DNA of 64,000 bases, from positions 36,260,908 to 36,324,907 of the forward strand of contig OX326959.1 in NCBI GenBank assembly GCA_946800325.1, in the 5' to 3' direction. Below the pieces are notes generated by a model. It ran no database searches and had not been told where the DNA came from. It was given only the letters and a program-made list of their open reading frames with translations. The DNA comes from Luzula sylvatica (Eukaryota; Streptophyta; Magnoliopsida; Poales; Juncaceae). This document shows positions 33,190 to 44,874 of the stretch, in pieces. Made by a program: the position numbers and the translations under genes. Positions within the stretch are counted from its first letter, which is position 1, and every line of letters begins with the position of its first letter.

Positions 33190-34490
33190 AAAATATTTCC
33201 AGGTAATGCGGTTTTATGAAAAATAAGTAATCCCTAAGCACTATTGCCTCTAATTCAATATCCCTCTTAACTGAATACAGCCTTAAATTCGTGCACAAAT
33301 CTAGGAGTGGATTGTTTTTTTGCACTCCGCTTCATTTTTGCTTGAAAATTCGATTGTTACGTTCTTTTCATATTGTCCAGACGCGCAAGCCGCGCACGGC
33401 ATGTTCTCGCCGGGTCCGTCCTTGGAGATTTGGGTAAGGCTCTAATACACTCCCATGAGTCGAGGAAAGAGTTGTCTTGATGAGAGGTAAGTTGCACAAT
33501 CAAAAGCATTCCCTAGTGTATGCACATTGCAAAAAAAAAAAAAAATGTGTTTGTTGTTTCTAAACTTCCAAAGCATAATACACACGAGTTGTCATGGGAC
33601 CAATCTTTTTTAGACATATTTTCTTGAGTTAGAATACGGTTATGTCCCGCTAACCTTATGAATAATTTGATTTTTGTTGGTGTCTTAATTTTGTATATTT
33701 GAGTGTTTATAATGTCGTCCTCCGTATCGTCAGAGATATCGTATACAATATTATAAATTGGCATTAGTTTTTTCAAATCTTTTAGAAAAATATGAGATGA
33801 AACTTGGACCAACCCCTTGTAGTCCCGAGGCATGTCCATAAAACGTCATTCTCAAAATCTATTTTGAATAGTCATTTAATTAACAATCACTTGTTATGTG
33901 TTTGTAAGCCTAATAGCCTCAGACCCCCGTTCTTTGTTGGTAGACAAACATGTTTCCAACTTTCAAGGCATATGCCATTCGAAATGGTTTCCTCTCCAGA
34001 AAAGGATCTGATAAGTTTAATTAATTTTGCGAGCAATCATTTTGATAGCAAAAATACCTGCATGTAGTAGATTGGGCGTGCATTCAATACTGCTCTAATT
34101 AGAGGAGTTCTACCCCTTGTGATAACATGCTACCATGCTATAAATTTAGTTTTTTCCTAATTTTTTGTAGTAGTGACCGGAAAGAAAGTTTAGATGATTT
34201 TTTTGTAGGGAAGTGATAGCCCCAAATACAATATCGACATGCTCTTCTTAGCACAACCTAGAATCGTAGCCACATTTTCTTGTAGCTCATCCGAGATTGA
34301 AAGAGGAACAAAACAAGATTTTGTCCAATTAATTTCTAGTCCGGACATGGATGAGAAAGTTTTAATAGTTTGTGTTATATTTTTTAGGTTATTTGAGAAT
34401 GCCTCAATAGATAATAAAGTATCGTCTGTGTATTGAATCACTTGTGGTTCGAATATGATTGGGGAAGTGAGGAGGGAGTATGTTATATAT
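33190..34490 (-). pseudogene. truncated LINE ORF2 relic
   Basis: Minus-strand pieces of a LINE ORF2. Around 34441-34190 is the reverse transcriptase palm, with a YTDD in place of YADD, followed by SGLEINWTKSCF and LYLGLSLPY. Around 33839-33513 is the zf-RVT part (KIKLFIRLAGHNRILTQENM, CVLCFGSLETTN). The frame is broken repeatedly by stops and shifts and the 5' half is missing. It is clearly older than the 9477-15644 copy. Confidence 0.75.
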
Positions 34491-36644
34491 GTTTAAGAAG
34501 TTATTTGTGTTTGGTAAATTAATATCTTTCATTTTTATTAATTTTTTAAAAGATTTAACATAAAAAATTTGAGTAAAAAATATACAAATATAACATACTT
34601 AGTAATATGTATAATATCTTTCATGTTTATTAATAATTAGACTTATAAGTCACTAATATAATCATATTTATTTTTTCTTGTATTTTCTTACATAATTATT
34701 TTCACAATTTTAAGATTGAGAAAAAATATTGGATATATGATAGTATAGAAATCAAAATAAAGATAAAATTTAAGTGAATATATTTCATAATTTTTAAAAT
34801 TATAATTAAAAAAATAGAATACTAATGATATTCAATGTATATTGTATTAATTTATTAGTGTTAGATATTTAAACTCTCCCCATTTCATTTGTAATCACAT
34901 TTGATCATGTAATATAATTTGAAATGATTTAAAATTAAATACAACCGGTCCAACACGAACGTAACGAATAATATTTTGACACATCATCAATGTAAGGTGA
35001 TGTGACATTCTAAAATTGCTTAAACTATGTGTAAAATAATGAACACATAAATGTTTATAAATAAAACTTAAATCATAAAAATCAATGATTAATTCATGAT
35101 TCATATTTTGTCACATGTTATAATTTAATAGTTGAAATAATTATGATAACATGACATGAATAAATTGCATAAAGATACGTCTAAATTAAATGGTTGTTAA
35201 ATTTCAGATTAATTATGTTTGGATCAAATATGTTTCAGATTAATCTTGTCTTATCTGGTTTGTCATGATTTGAATTAAGTCAGATTTTGCTGTCTTTAAC
35301 TCTACTATATAAATTTTCCATCATTTTTATTACAAAGTTTGAACATCATAAATAACTACACGATGAAAATGACAATTAATACATTATAGTACATGAAAAC
35401 TAATAAAATTCAAATAGTGTATATAATCCACCGAAACAGTGATAATTACAAGCCATAAATTACTACTAACGGTCCTGGTGATTTTTGGTGGCGAATTTTA
35501 AAACGGGACTTTTGAAATAAAATCAAAATGGGTTTAAACATTTGGTAATTTGCTTCACCTGACGTAATCTCTGCATTCGACAAACACTTCATTACTGAGC
35601 CAAAATTCTTGATAAATATATATTCCAAGTTGTACCACCCGTATTTTGAAGCTAATTAAATGTATTAGAATTAGAATATCGTAATTTGGAGCTAGAGACA
35701 TATAATTGAAGAACAATATGATGAAAAATGGTCAAATCATTTGCTTCATGCTCAACCAACACCCTTTATAGTTTATATTCACTTTCTCTAGTATTCTAAG
35801 AAAAAAATGATAAAACGGAAAGTTAGAATTATAAAAATACTTTCCCAATTATAAATGGTATATGTATTAGTATATTACTTCTTGATCGAGACATTTGTAA
35901 ATTGAGGCGAGAATAATGAATGACTAGTTTTTCTTATTCTTCTTTCCTCCATCCAAATTAATCATCTCAATTCTCTAAATCATTTCAAAAACATAAATTC
36001 AAATCAATACCAACACAATAACACCATAATTATGTTCTAATTAAATCATGAAATGATTCAATTTATAACAATATTAGCAAATTAAAGTACCTTGAATTGA
36101 GAAGAAAAAATTGAAGTAATTAGGAAAAAATCGGGACAAAAATGTGCATTTTCAGTAAAAAAGGGACAAAAATGTGAATTCCCTTCCTTCATTTCATTGG
36201 AAAATCGTCCGCAAATAGTGGTCATGAAAACTCACGAAATCGCAGAGAAAACCAACGAAAAACATGGCAGCCGGGTCTAGTTGGTGCTGTCGTGAACCAG
36301 ACGGGTACATGTGATACCGTGGTTGTCAACAACAGTGGTTCAAGGCATAGGGAGCGCCGGGTCTGTTGATGATGGATTTGCTGGTCGGATCTGTGAATAG
36401 GAAAGGGAAGCGAATCGGGTATGGTAAAAACAAGTTTATGGGCTTGATATTTTTTTTTAGGAATATGTATATGTGAGGTTAAAATTTTATGGAGATTTTA
36501 TTATTGTGGGGGCTTTAGGCCCAGGTCTTATTGCTTAAAATTCAGTGTCAGACCTGCTAACGGGTCATCCAGACAACGTTCATGACAATATTTTTTTTAT
36601 TTTTTTTAATGACACCCAACAAGCGGCCGCTTGTCGTTACAGGT
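34491..36644. other. AT-rich intergenic region
   Basis: No gene recognised in about 2.1 kb. A GC-richer patch at about 36225-36440 may be a decayed gene or transposon fragment, but no protein family could be recognised in it. Confidence 0.4.
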
Positions 36645-36750
36645 ATATATATATATTTTTTTACATGATGTCGATCAGACTCGAATCCGTAACATCTACA
36701 ACATATGTTTTTATTGTGTCAAACACTCAACAAACAAATTAAGTAATCGA
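36645..36750 (-). mobile_element. tRNA-derived SINE copy (minus strand)
   Basis: Read on the minus strand: A-box-like TTTGTTTGTTGAGTGTTTGA, then a B-box ACGGATTCGAGTCTGATC and GACATCATG. Same family as the other SINE copies, with a different tail. Confidence 0.55.
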
Positions 36751-37298
36751 CTGTTGGCAATATTACTTCTACTTGTATTTGACAACTTTTAAATATCAAT
36801 TAATTTGATCTCATGTAATCATATGCATTATCTCCAAAATCAAATAATATGATTAGTTGATATATGTAATTTCAAAACTATGTTATAAGAAGTCATCAAA
36901 TTTATGAATATATTAACTATTTATTTAATAATTATGTATCTTTATATTTGATTGGCAATTAACAAGAATGGTTTGATTGCAAAAAATGAGTTTTTGTTGA
37001 ATATAATACAATAATATATATAGAATATAAATAAATAAACAACCTATAAAAATTACAATAACAGTACAATAATCAAATGATATTTTCTTAGCTGTGAATA
37101 AATATTATTTATTTATTAATTATAAGAGATTTAGTTAATTGATTATTTTATTATATCGAGAAGTTTCTTGATATCTCATTCAATAAGGTTTATTGTACTA
37201 CTCAACCACATGAGTTATAGATTCATTGACAAGTTACGATTTTTAGTTAATTGATATTTGAAAATTCGTTTTTGAATGACACTCAACAAACGTCCGCG
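36751..37298. other. AT-rich intergenic region left of the hAT element
   Basis: No gene seen. The last bases before the element (ATGACACTCAACAAACG) resemble ATGACACCCAACAAGCG at 36609, so the hAT element probably inserted into an older repeat. Confidence 0.4.
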
Positions 37299-38323
37299 CA
37301 GGCCCGGCCCTGGGCTTTGGCCCAGTTGGCCCGAGTCACAAGCCTCCATTTTCCCATATGCCTCTCTTTTTCACCTATAAATCAATTATACATATTATTA
37401 ATTCGACCTGTTAAGTCTTATTTGCACCGGACCCGCTTGTGCAAGGATTCGGATCCATTACTTACCAATCCTGCACGCCCCTAGAAGGCAAACGAAACCC
37501 TACACGCTGAAGCGACCGGATCCATTACTCTCTCTACCGCTCTACGACTGAAGCAACTGAAGCGACGCGACGCGACTGAAGCGAGGCCACCATGACAGGA
37601 GCCCAGGACCAGGAGACTACTCCCCTCTTCGACTTCAGCTCGTCTAGGTCTCTTCGTCATTTTTTTCGCTGCGGCAGTGATTTTCGTCGAGTTTTTCGTC
37701 AATTTCGTGAAATTTCGTCAATCTTCGCAGCGTGTGGCACTTTCCTCTTCAAATTGCTCTTCAATTTCGTGTAATTTCTCTTTAATTTCCGTTTGGTTGA
37801 ATCAATTTTTGTTGCAATTTCTTTAAATTATGTAATTGAAAATTGAAAGATATATCATGCAATTTCTTGTTATTTACGTAAATTCTCTTCGATATGCTCT
37901 GTAAATTATAAATACAAGAGAATTTATGTAATTTATGTTGCAATTTCGAGCCAATTTTTCAATCTCAGAATTTCTGTAATTTAGTAATTTTTATTTCGTC
38001 AAAGAGGTGCTCTGTAATTTTTATTTCTGTAATTTATGCTCTGTAATTTCTGCAATTTTCAATTTCGAGCCAATTTCTTGTCATTTTTTATTTCTGTAAA
38101 TTGTCTTCCTCGTTAATCAATTTTTATTTCTGAGAAACAAAAAAATGATGATTTAAGCCATTCTCTCAGTCTCTGTTCAATTTCTGAGATTGAAATTTTT
38201 TTTTATGATTATGTTTGTTGTTTTATATTAAATTTTTTTTTTTTTTTTTAATGATATTATTTCGTAATTTCGAATTATCGTAACATCATGTCACGGACCT
38301 CCGAAAACTCAGGACCGGGCCTG
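37299..38323. mobile_element. non-autonomous hAT element with 8-bp target duplication
   Basis: A 1025-bp element. The left end reads CAGGCCCGGCCCTGGGCTTT. The right end read on the minus strand gives CAGGCCCGGTCCTGAGTTTT, an inverted repeat of 17 out of 20. Flanks are CGTCCGCG (37291-37298) and CGTCTGCG (38324-38331), 7 of 8 identical, the hAT duplication length. The first 450 bp are GC-richer and read like an untranslated leader (GACGCGACGCGACTGAAGCG) running into a short frame from 37592. The rest is T-rich with repeated TTTCTGTAATTTATG-like units. No transposase domain is present. Confidence 0.85.
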
Positions 38324-38676
38324 CGTCTGCGTTAACAATACCTCTGTTTTGATGCCAACAAAAATTTGAAAAATATCAGTCCTGATTTACTTGATTTACG
38401 AACAGAGATACTATCGTTAGTATTATAAAAAAAATTACAAAACCTATTAATAGTAATTTATAGGTGGATTGATCACCATCCCCGTAATACATACATATTT
38501 AATCTGATTGTTATATTGACCAACGTCCATCCATCATTCTTTCAAAGAAGAAAGAACAACAAATCCAAAACGACTATTAGAACCGTCACGGCCTCTTATA
38601 AACTTCATTTCTGGTTAAACTTAATTCGACACTATTCTTCAATTCTCCCTTTGTCTCTTTTATCAGGCAATTAAGC
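38324..38676. other. upstream region of the gene at 38677
   Basis: No gene. Contains the right-hand copy of the hAT target duplication and presumably the promoter and leader of the next gene. Confidence 0.4.
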
Positions 38677-39685
38677 ATGGAATTCATCTTTGCGCTCTCG
38701 CCATTTTCCTCGTCAAGCAGTCGTAGGTTCCGGCAATCCGCATTGGCCTCGGTTTCAGTCATAAAAAACAAGAGCAATCATTCGGCCCTACAAAATGCAC
38801 AAGGGGTTGGCAATGGCATATTATTCATCGCAAGATCATCTTTCTCTTCATCTCTGGTTAACCTTCTTTCAGGGATGGAGATAGGCATTACGAACGTCTC
38901 TCCATTCATCTCTCGTCTCTCGAGCAAAGATCAGCATAAGCACCAAAATCGTCTTGCGAGATTCGAGAATGACACAAGGCCAAATTCCGAGGCGGTTCGG
39001 TTGCAACATTTTGCAAAGTATGTTCCACTAGTTTATTTCTTGATTGGAATGAATTGAGTTGCTACCTGATTTAGTATGCAATAAAAAGAAAAAAGATCGT
39101 TGAATTGTATACAAAAGTAAAAGAATTTATCTTTGAACGATCCAACTAAATTAGGAATTATCTTGGAACTGCATCCTAAAATAGCAAAAAAAAAATTAAT
39201 TGAATAATTAAGTGCTGTAATTTGATAAAATAAAATTTCAATTTTTCTTTACACGAATGAATTTATTTCTCCTTGTATTTGATATCATAGTATTTATTTT
39301 CAACAGATTCACTAAGGTCTCGCGGGAACTATTAAATGCCAGCACGGCACAGCATTATGCAAGTGACGCATCCCCTGCACCTCATTATCATAACGGGGAA
39401 AAAGTCGTCTCGAGGTGTCGGTCTAAGCTGCCTGCTTTGACACGACCACTACACAATCATGCCGAGTTTGGTACATGGGCTCGACAAGCCACCAACGGAG
39501 CATGTAAGGCCGTCCTTCCCCAAGAAGAGGTTGCAGAATCTGACGACTTTGCCGGCTACGAGTATGAAATAGACCGCAGTGGCAACATAGTGCCACGTTT
39601 CCTTTTACCGTCAGCTCCGTCAAGATATGATATCTATAAGAGAAGTAAATTTAATGAAGATCTTATTTTTCAATTTGATAGATAG
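38677..39685 (+). CDS. unrecognised plant protein, two exons
   Basis: Exon 1 is 38677-39017 and exon 2 is 39307-39685. The phase 2 junction (AA|A, Lys) uses a good GTATGT donor and a CAACAG acceptor. Together they encode 239 aa. The N-terminus is Ser/Arg/Phe-rich without early acidic residues (MEFIFALSPFSSSSSRRFRQ), compatible with an organelle-targeting peptide. The C-terminal half is more conserved-looking (DDFAGYEYEIDRSGNIVPRF, then PSAPSRYDIYKRSKF) and ends soon after. Codon use is balanced and there are no internal stops over 720 nt, which supports a real gene. I do not recognise the family. No RNA evidence is available here and the start could be a later Met. Confidence 0.6.
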
Positions 39686-39979
39686 GAGATACAAATGGTG
39701 CTCATGATACTATTTTGTAAAGTTTTGATCTTTATCTAGAGATAGAATCTAGCTTGGCCAGCAATCCAAAGTTTTTGCTGTTGCCTTTTTTTTTGTTTTT
39801 TCTCAATGATTTCAGTTAATTATTGTAATGCTATTCTATAAAGCATGTTTTTATGATGGAATTTATTTTCTTTGTTCAATTTGATTAAATTTGTTATTTT
39901 TATCAATCATTTCCTTTCCCATATTGTTATTGAATTTTTCTACCTCATTCTTGAGCCTAATTTGGTAACATAATACCAA
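39686..39979. other. 3' flank of the gene at 38677
   Basis: AT-rich; likely the 3' UTR. No other feature. Confidence 0.4.
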
Positions 39980-41760
39980 TTTTTTTTTTTTTTTTGCATC
40001 AAAGGCCCTTAGACAATATATATACAGAAAGTCACAATTACATATAATTGACGTAGAACTTAATAACGACAAAATAATAAAACGGACACTCCAAAATAGG
40101 ACCTATAAGCTGAATAATTGCATAACACGAAATGCATTATTTTTGTCGGTGGTGGAAGAAAGTCCACCACCGCTTTCGATTTTTTTTGGGGATGTGAAGC
40201 ATGATCGGAGATAAGAATTGGGGTCGAAAGAAGAACACGACCATCAAGATCCATGGGAGCCTTCTCAGATGGAATTTGCGACGCACTAGTGGAGTTGCGG
40301 CCACGCTTCGATCGCGGAAAAGGAGAGGAAATCGGACAAACCGGTCGGGTCGGTGATGGAGGAGGGGATGAGTGCGGCCAATTAGAGGTTCCCGAGTTTG
40401 AATTGAATACGGCTCTAGAAACAAAAAGAGCTTGATTAATCCATTTTCCCAACCATTTTTTTTGTAAGGTGCGAAGCAACCGCATTGTCCTTGAGTCTTT
40501 CAATACGATATAGATCCATACAATTTGTGGTTTCGTGACCTATAAGGCCACAAAAGACACAAATTTTCGGTACCTTTTCATAAACTATATAAACAAGGCC
40601 GGATGAGAGATCTGGTAGAGAGATTGGAATTGAATCCAGAAGAGGGATAGAGAGCGGGAGATGGAGGCGGATTTTTAACGCTTTATGTCCATTAACAAAG
40701 ATGTAGTTCGGGTTGGATATTGGGGTCCCAATCCGTTCGGCCACTTGTCGAATGTCGTCGGCATTAATTTGCTCAAGCGGGAGATAGTGAAATTGTACCC
40801 ATGTCTCAAACGCATCTACATTCTCGTGCCTTATCTCATCTACTCCTTTAACCGGTTTAACCACAACGAGTTCATTTCGAACAACCCATGGTCCATTGAG
40901 CAAAACCCGAGTCATGTCGGATTCGGCTTTGAAGAAGACGAGCATAAGCCTATTCCCTTGAGACGAGAATTCCGTATCGGAATCCACTCGCCATAAACGG
41001 ATAAGTGAGTAGATTAATGTGGCATCTAAGATAGGTTTGAGAGATATTGTGCGGATTAAAGCGGCAAGTTTCCAATTTTTAGGGCTCATTTCGGATTGAT
41101 AAATAACCACCTCTCGGTCTTGTGATGATTCGATATGGATACCCGATAATTTTTGAATGAGATCTTCATCGGAGAGTGGTGCGGTCGTCATTATCTTTGC
41201 GTGGATTTGATAAGATGTCGCACTCGCTACCTGTGGTGACCAGAGTATAACGGGATTAGTAATCGCAACAAAGTCAGGGCCAAATTAGAAAAACGGGATT
41301 TTAAATCAATCGATTGAAGTCGAGGCCAAAATTTTCTTGCTGATTTTGGATTGGAATCGATGGGAATGAGGAGAATCGCACACAAGTGCACTATCGCGTA
41401 ACTGTCACTGTCGCGTAACTATTACTGTCGCGTAATTGTCGCGTAACTGTCGCTGGTTTAAATCAATTAGGGTTGTCGTCAATTAGGATTTTCGTCGATT
41501 AGTAACTGTTACTGTTGCGTAACGATTCGACAATTAGGGTTTAACTCACTGTTCACCGCCGAAATTACCGTCGAAAACACTGTTCCATCAAAAACAGAGG
41601 GGAGGAAAACAACAACGATTCAGTCGTTGTCGCACTGATGACCTGAGCACTCCGGCGAGCGCGGAGGAGCGCCGATTCAAGCGGTGGGGATGGTTTGCAG
41701 TCTAGGGGTGCAAACTAAGGGGTGCGAGTAGTTTTCTCTCCGAAGAGGAATTTAACCAAA
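39980..41760 (-). mobile_element. internally deleted or ORF1-only LINE with poly-A tail
   Basis: On the minus strand it starts with a leader (about 41760-41192, GC-rich and rich in GTAACTGTCGCG-like repeats), carries an ORF1 (41191-40436) and ends with GGCCTTTGATGC followed by A16 (39995-39980). No ORF2 part lies between, so most of the element is missing although both ends seem present. A target duplication was not found. Confidence 0.6.
40060..41191 (-). pseudogene. LINE ORF1: DUF4283 plus zinc knuckle
   Basis: From the ATG at 41191 a 251-aa frame shows a DUF4283 domain (LIRLWRVDSDTEFSSQGNRL, LNGPWVVRNELVVVKP, ETWVQFHYLPLEQIN) and one CCHC knuckle (CVFCGLIGHETTNC) near residue 210. It stops at 40436. 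The sequence expected to follow continues in another frame (WLGKWINQALFVSR, Pro/Ser-rich, to about 40060), implying a frameshift near 40450. Knuckle after DUF4283 is the common plant LINE ORF1 order, unlike the larger ORF1 at 9729. Confidence 0.75.
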
Positions 41761-41940
41761 ATTTATTAAATAGCAGTGTTATAATGTTGTAATAGAACAC
41801 AATCACTAGTCAATTGCAACCAAAACGTAACGTTACGGACCGCTCCATCACAATGGCTGAACCGTAATTAAATAATTAACATTAATACGGTTGGTCTAAA
41901 CCGTACTTAAATAACTAATGATATAAATGGTACGAATTCA

Positions 41941-42012
41941 ATGGTAAAAAAAATATAACACGGTCTAAGCTCGGTGGTACCATTTATATACATATGGTTT
42001 CTTGTGTCTCAC
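41941..42012. repeat. left copy of an inverted repeat pair
   Basis: AACACGGTCTAAGCTCGGTG and its flanks (about 64 bp) recur inverted at 44400-44463 with few mismatches. The solo LTR and a tandem array lie between the two copies. Confidence 0.75.
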
Positions 42013-42059
42013 AATGGATGGTTAAATATGATGTTTTTGTTTTTCGAATGATAACATGA

Positions 42060-42145
42060 TATTTTGGGATTTTGAGAGAATAAATATGATGGATAGGTTA
42101 TAGGTTCGAGTCCAATCGATATTAAATAAAAAATAAAAATAATGA
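42060..42145 (+). mobile_element. SINE fragment
   Basis: B-box GGTTCGAGTCCAATCGATAT followed by AAATAAAAAATAAAAATAAT, the same 3' body as the minus-strand copy at 45440-45572. The A-box half is degraded. The similarity to the 45.4-kb copy continues past the SINE to about 42260, so this is a larger inverted duplication. Confidence 0.5.
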
Positions 42146-42345
42146 CCACGATTCGTAGTTTAATATCATTCTCCTAAATAAAACTTATAACTTATGCTAA
42201 TTAAGTGTTAAAATTTATGTTCATTTGTTAAAGAGCATACAAAAATGATTATAACTAGCATGGCGAGCGCGGAAAATTATGCGCGTCATTCTCAATTTGT
42301 ATTAGTATCCAATGAACTGGATCATTAATTATCTACCCAACGAAC

Positions 42346-43396
42346 TGTTGGGAATTCACCCATCCCCGGGCCCGCGCAGCGGATATGAAGGCCCGGTCCG
42401 GTTCCCTAAATCCAAGATCACGCCATGACTTTGAGGGTACGATGCAATAGAAGAATAGACGATTACCAGCGTGAAATTGATCACGCACGACGGGTTGATC
42501 GCTCGCATCCTTCTCTTCCTTCGGTGTCACGTTGGTGACTAGCCCGTGCGTCCCATACCACACGTCTCCCACCGTCTTGACACGCGTCCGGTTGTCTTCA
42601 TGCGTCCCGTTTCCGATTCGCTCGTTTCCGTCTTCGACAGATTTCGTTTCTCCGAATCGATCACAACCGAAAGAGCCCCAGATATTGCTCCTCTACTTGT
42701 ATCCACCTTGACTCGTAAGACGTCGGTCGCGGGTGCAACTGCCTAGACGAAGCACCGGCGAACTTGCTCGATTGATTGATTCTCTTCTCCGGAAAAACTG
42801 TTTTTCTCGGTTCTCTCTCTTTACACCATTTCACTCAATAGAAAGATGTCTCTCAATATTTCTGGAATATTCTGAATATTCTTAATGAATTCACATCTGG
42901 ACTGACCAGAGAGAGAGAGAAAAACATCCTATTTATATCACATAGGATTATGATTGGCCAAAAGACATGTATATCCAATATACAATCTTTCACACAGAAA
43001 GTTGCATGAATCTGTCCAGTATTCTGTCCATACGAAATTGGTAAATTTCTCTGACAGAAAATCAACCAACACGAAAGTTGTAGATAATCTTATTATCTAC
43101 ACGACCCAATTTGGCCTGGCCCAATTGGAGTTCGTATACAAAAGTTATGACTGTTTTACTAACTGTATGTCATACTGTTGCACCCTTTCGGTATTTCATA
43201 GAAACGACACGGATACTTCGTTCATATGAAATATATTTCTACATGAAGGATGTAGATAATCTTATTATCTATCTAACCCAATTTGAACCATTCAAATTGG
43301 ATTTTTCTACTGAAAGATATGACCACGAATGTACGCCTACATTCGTTTATCCTTGTGTACACTTTTACGGTTGATCCTGAAACTGTATTTCCTTCA
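42346..43396 (-). mobile_element. solo LTR with perfect 5-bp target duplication
   Basis: A 1051-bp segment bounded by TG...CA (TGTTGGGAATT at the left edge, TTTCCTTCA at the right edge). It is flanked on both sides by CGAAC (42341-42345 and 43397-43401). It is homologous over its length to 60501-61590, which lies in the opposite orientation. The minus strand is taken as sense because a TATA-like GATATAAATAGG then CT-rich tract lies there at about 42945-42905. No retrotransposon coding region is next to it, so it is a solo LTR left by recombination. Short open frames inside it are not genes. Confidence 0.9.
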
Positions 43397-43553
43397 CGAA
43401 CACACATAAATATCGAATAATTATAAAAATCGTGGAATACCTTCTTGTCATGTCCAAATTATACATTGTTTTGTTTTATATTGAGCAATCAAGTTTCATA
43501 ATTATCATTAATTTTTAACATAAAACATTAGTTTTCCTCAATCCTCAAACAGT

Positions 43554-44874
43554 ATGTCACGTAATATTTATCCGACTCACAAAAAAATAAATCATATGAT
43601 CAGGTGTACGCAGTTGTTGCGTTTTGCAAATAAGCATAAACAATATATCAATTTGACATTCACACAAACTTTCCACAAAAATATAAATGATTTCGACAAT
43701 CAATCAAGGAGAAGGGGGCAGGTAAGTATTCTTTTATAAGTAGAACAAATTCTTCATATTATTATTCTATTTGGCGTCGATAATAAATCATACATATTTT
43801 GACCTTTTATAAGGATAACTAACCGTCATGTAATAATAATAATAACAATAATAATAAATTATTATTTTTTTTACTATTATAATAGTAATGATTAATAAAG
43901 GGTGATTTACATATTTACCCTTCTAAAATACAAAAATATCATATTTACCCTTCCACAAATAAAAATATCTTTTTTACACTTGAAAAACATAGAAATAATA
44001 ATAAGGGAAAATGTGAGTTTACAAATTTGTCCTTCTAAAAACCCCAAATATTATATTTATCCTTCCAAAAATCAAGAATATTATATTTATCCTTGAAAAA
44101 CTTAGAAAATATAAAAAATTCAAAATTCAAAATAATAATAACAATAATAAAAAAATGAGAAGAAGGATTTACATATTTACCGTCCTAACAACCCAAAATA
44201 TCATACTTATCATTCGGAAAAAAAAATCATATTTGCCCTTCAAAAAATCAAGATAATCATATTTACGTTTGAAAAACTTATAAGATAAAAAATAATAAAA
44301 TTCCAAATAATAATAATAACAATACAAAAGATGATGTACATATTTATCCTCTCAAAATCTCAAAATAAAAACAAAAATATCATATGTAACCATTCACACA
44401 CAAGAAACTATATGTATATACACGGTACCACCGAGCTTAGACCGTGTTATATTTTTTTAACCATCCATTGTCTCCATATTGGAATGGTATCATTTATATA
44501 ATTTTTTAAAGCTCATGATCCGGTGATTGAGTGTGAGATACAAGAAACCATATGTTGTGAGAGGTTGTGGATTCGAGTATCATTGGCACCAATGAACGGA
44601 TGACCATCGAACCTTTCCTATTTACTCGTTTTTTTTATATTACTAGCCAACAAATTTAATTATTCGAACACCTTTTTATATATTTTTGTTTTAGGTTTTA
44701 TTATGGAAGGACCAGATGCTGGTCATGATGATTCAATTAACTATGCACGAAACAGCTCGAATTGGACCCGATCGGCATTGCACTCATGTTAGTGCACGTC
44801 AGACTTCGTTTGATGAAGTACTCATGCACACTGCTCGTACTGACTGCGTGACCGGCATTCACACCGATATCTAG
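43554..44874 (+). CDS. possible small split gene (uncertain)
   Basis: A 56-codon open stretch at 43554-43721 ends at a good donor (GGGGCAG|GTAAGT). A 60-codon stretch at 44695-44874 follows an acceptor (TTTTGTTTTAG|GTT). The two are in phase and would give 115 aa. The second part has normal codon use (WKDQMLVMMIQLTMHETA, ending CVTGIHTDI and a stop) and stands out from its AT-rich surroundings; the first is less convincing. The 973-bp intron would contain a tandem array and a SINE. No family was recognised. Exon 2 may instead be a relic or captured exon. Confidence 0.28.
43903..44400 (+). repeat. tandem repeat, about four units of ~135 bp
   Basis: Degenerate units each contain ACATATTTACCCTTCTAAAA, ...ATATCATATTTACCCTTCC... 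and ...TTGAAAAACTTAGAA, separated by short (AAT)n/(AAC)n tracts. Unit starts are near 43907, 44024, 44169 and 44336. Non-coding. Confidence 0.75.
44400..44463. repeat. right copy of the inverted repeat pair
   Basis: Inverted counterpart of 41941-42012 (ACCACCGAGCTTAGACCGTG within it). Confidence 0.75.
44508..44637 (+). mobile_element. tRNA-derived SINE copy
   Basis: A-box-like head (GCTCATGATCCGGTGATTGA), then CATATGTTGTGAGAGG, B-box TGGATTCGAGTATC, the shared body (CATTGGCACCAATGAACGG) and a T-rich end. Closest in the window to the 16840 copy. Confidence 0.65.

Noticed and set aside
42102..42113. Intact tRNA gene suggested by GGTTCGAGTCC
   Set aside because: No acceptor stem or cloverleaf can be formed; the B-box belongs to a SINE.
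42333..42746. Open frames on both strands at the edge of the first solo LTR, with a similar pair at 61303-61656
   Set aside because: They lie in the LTR and recur only because the LTR does; no retroelement protein domain is present.
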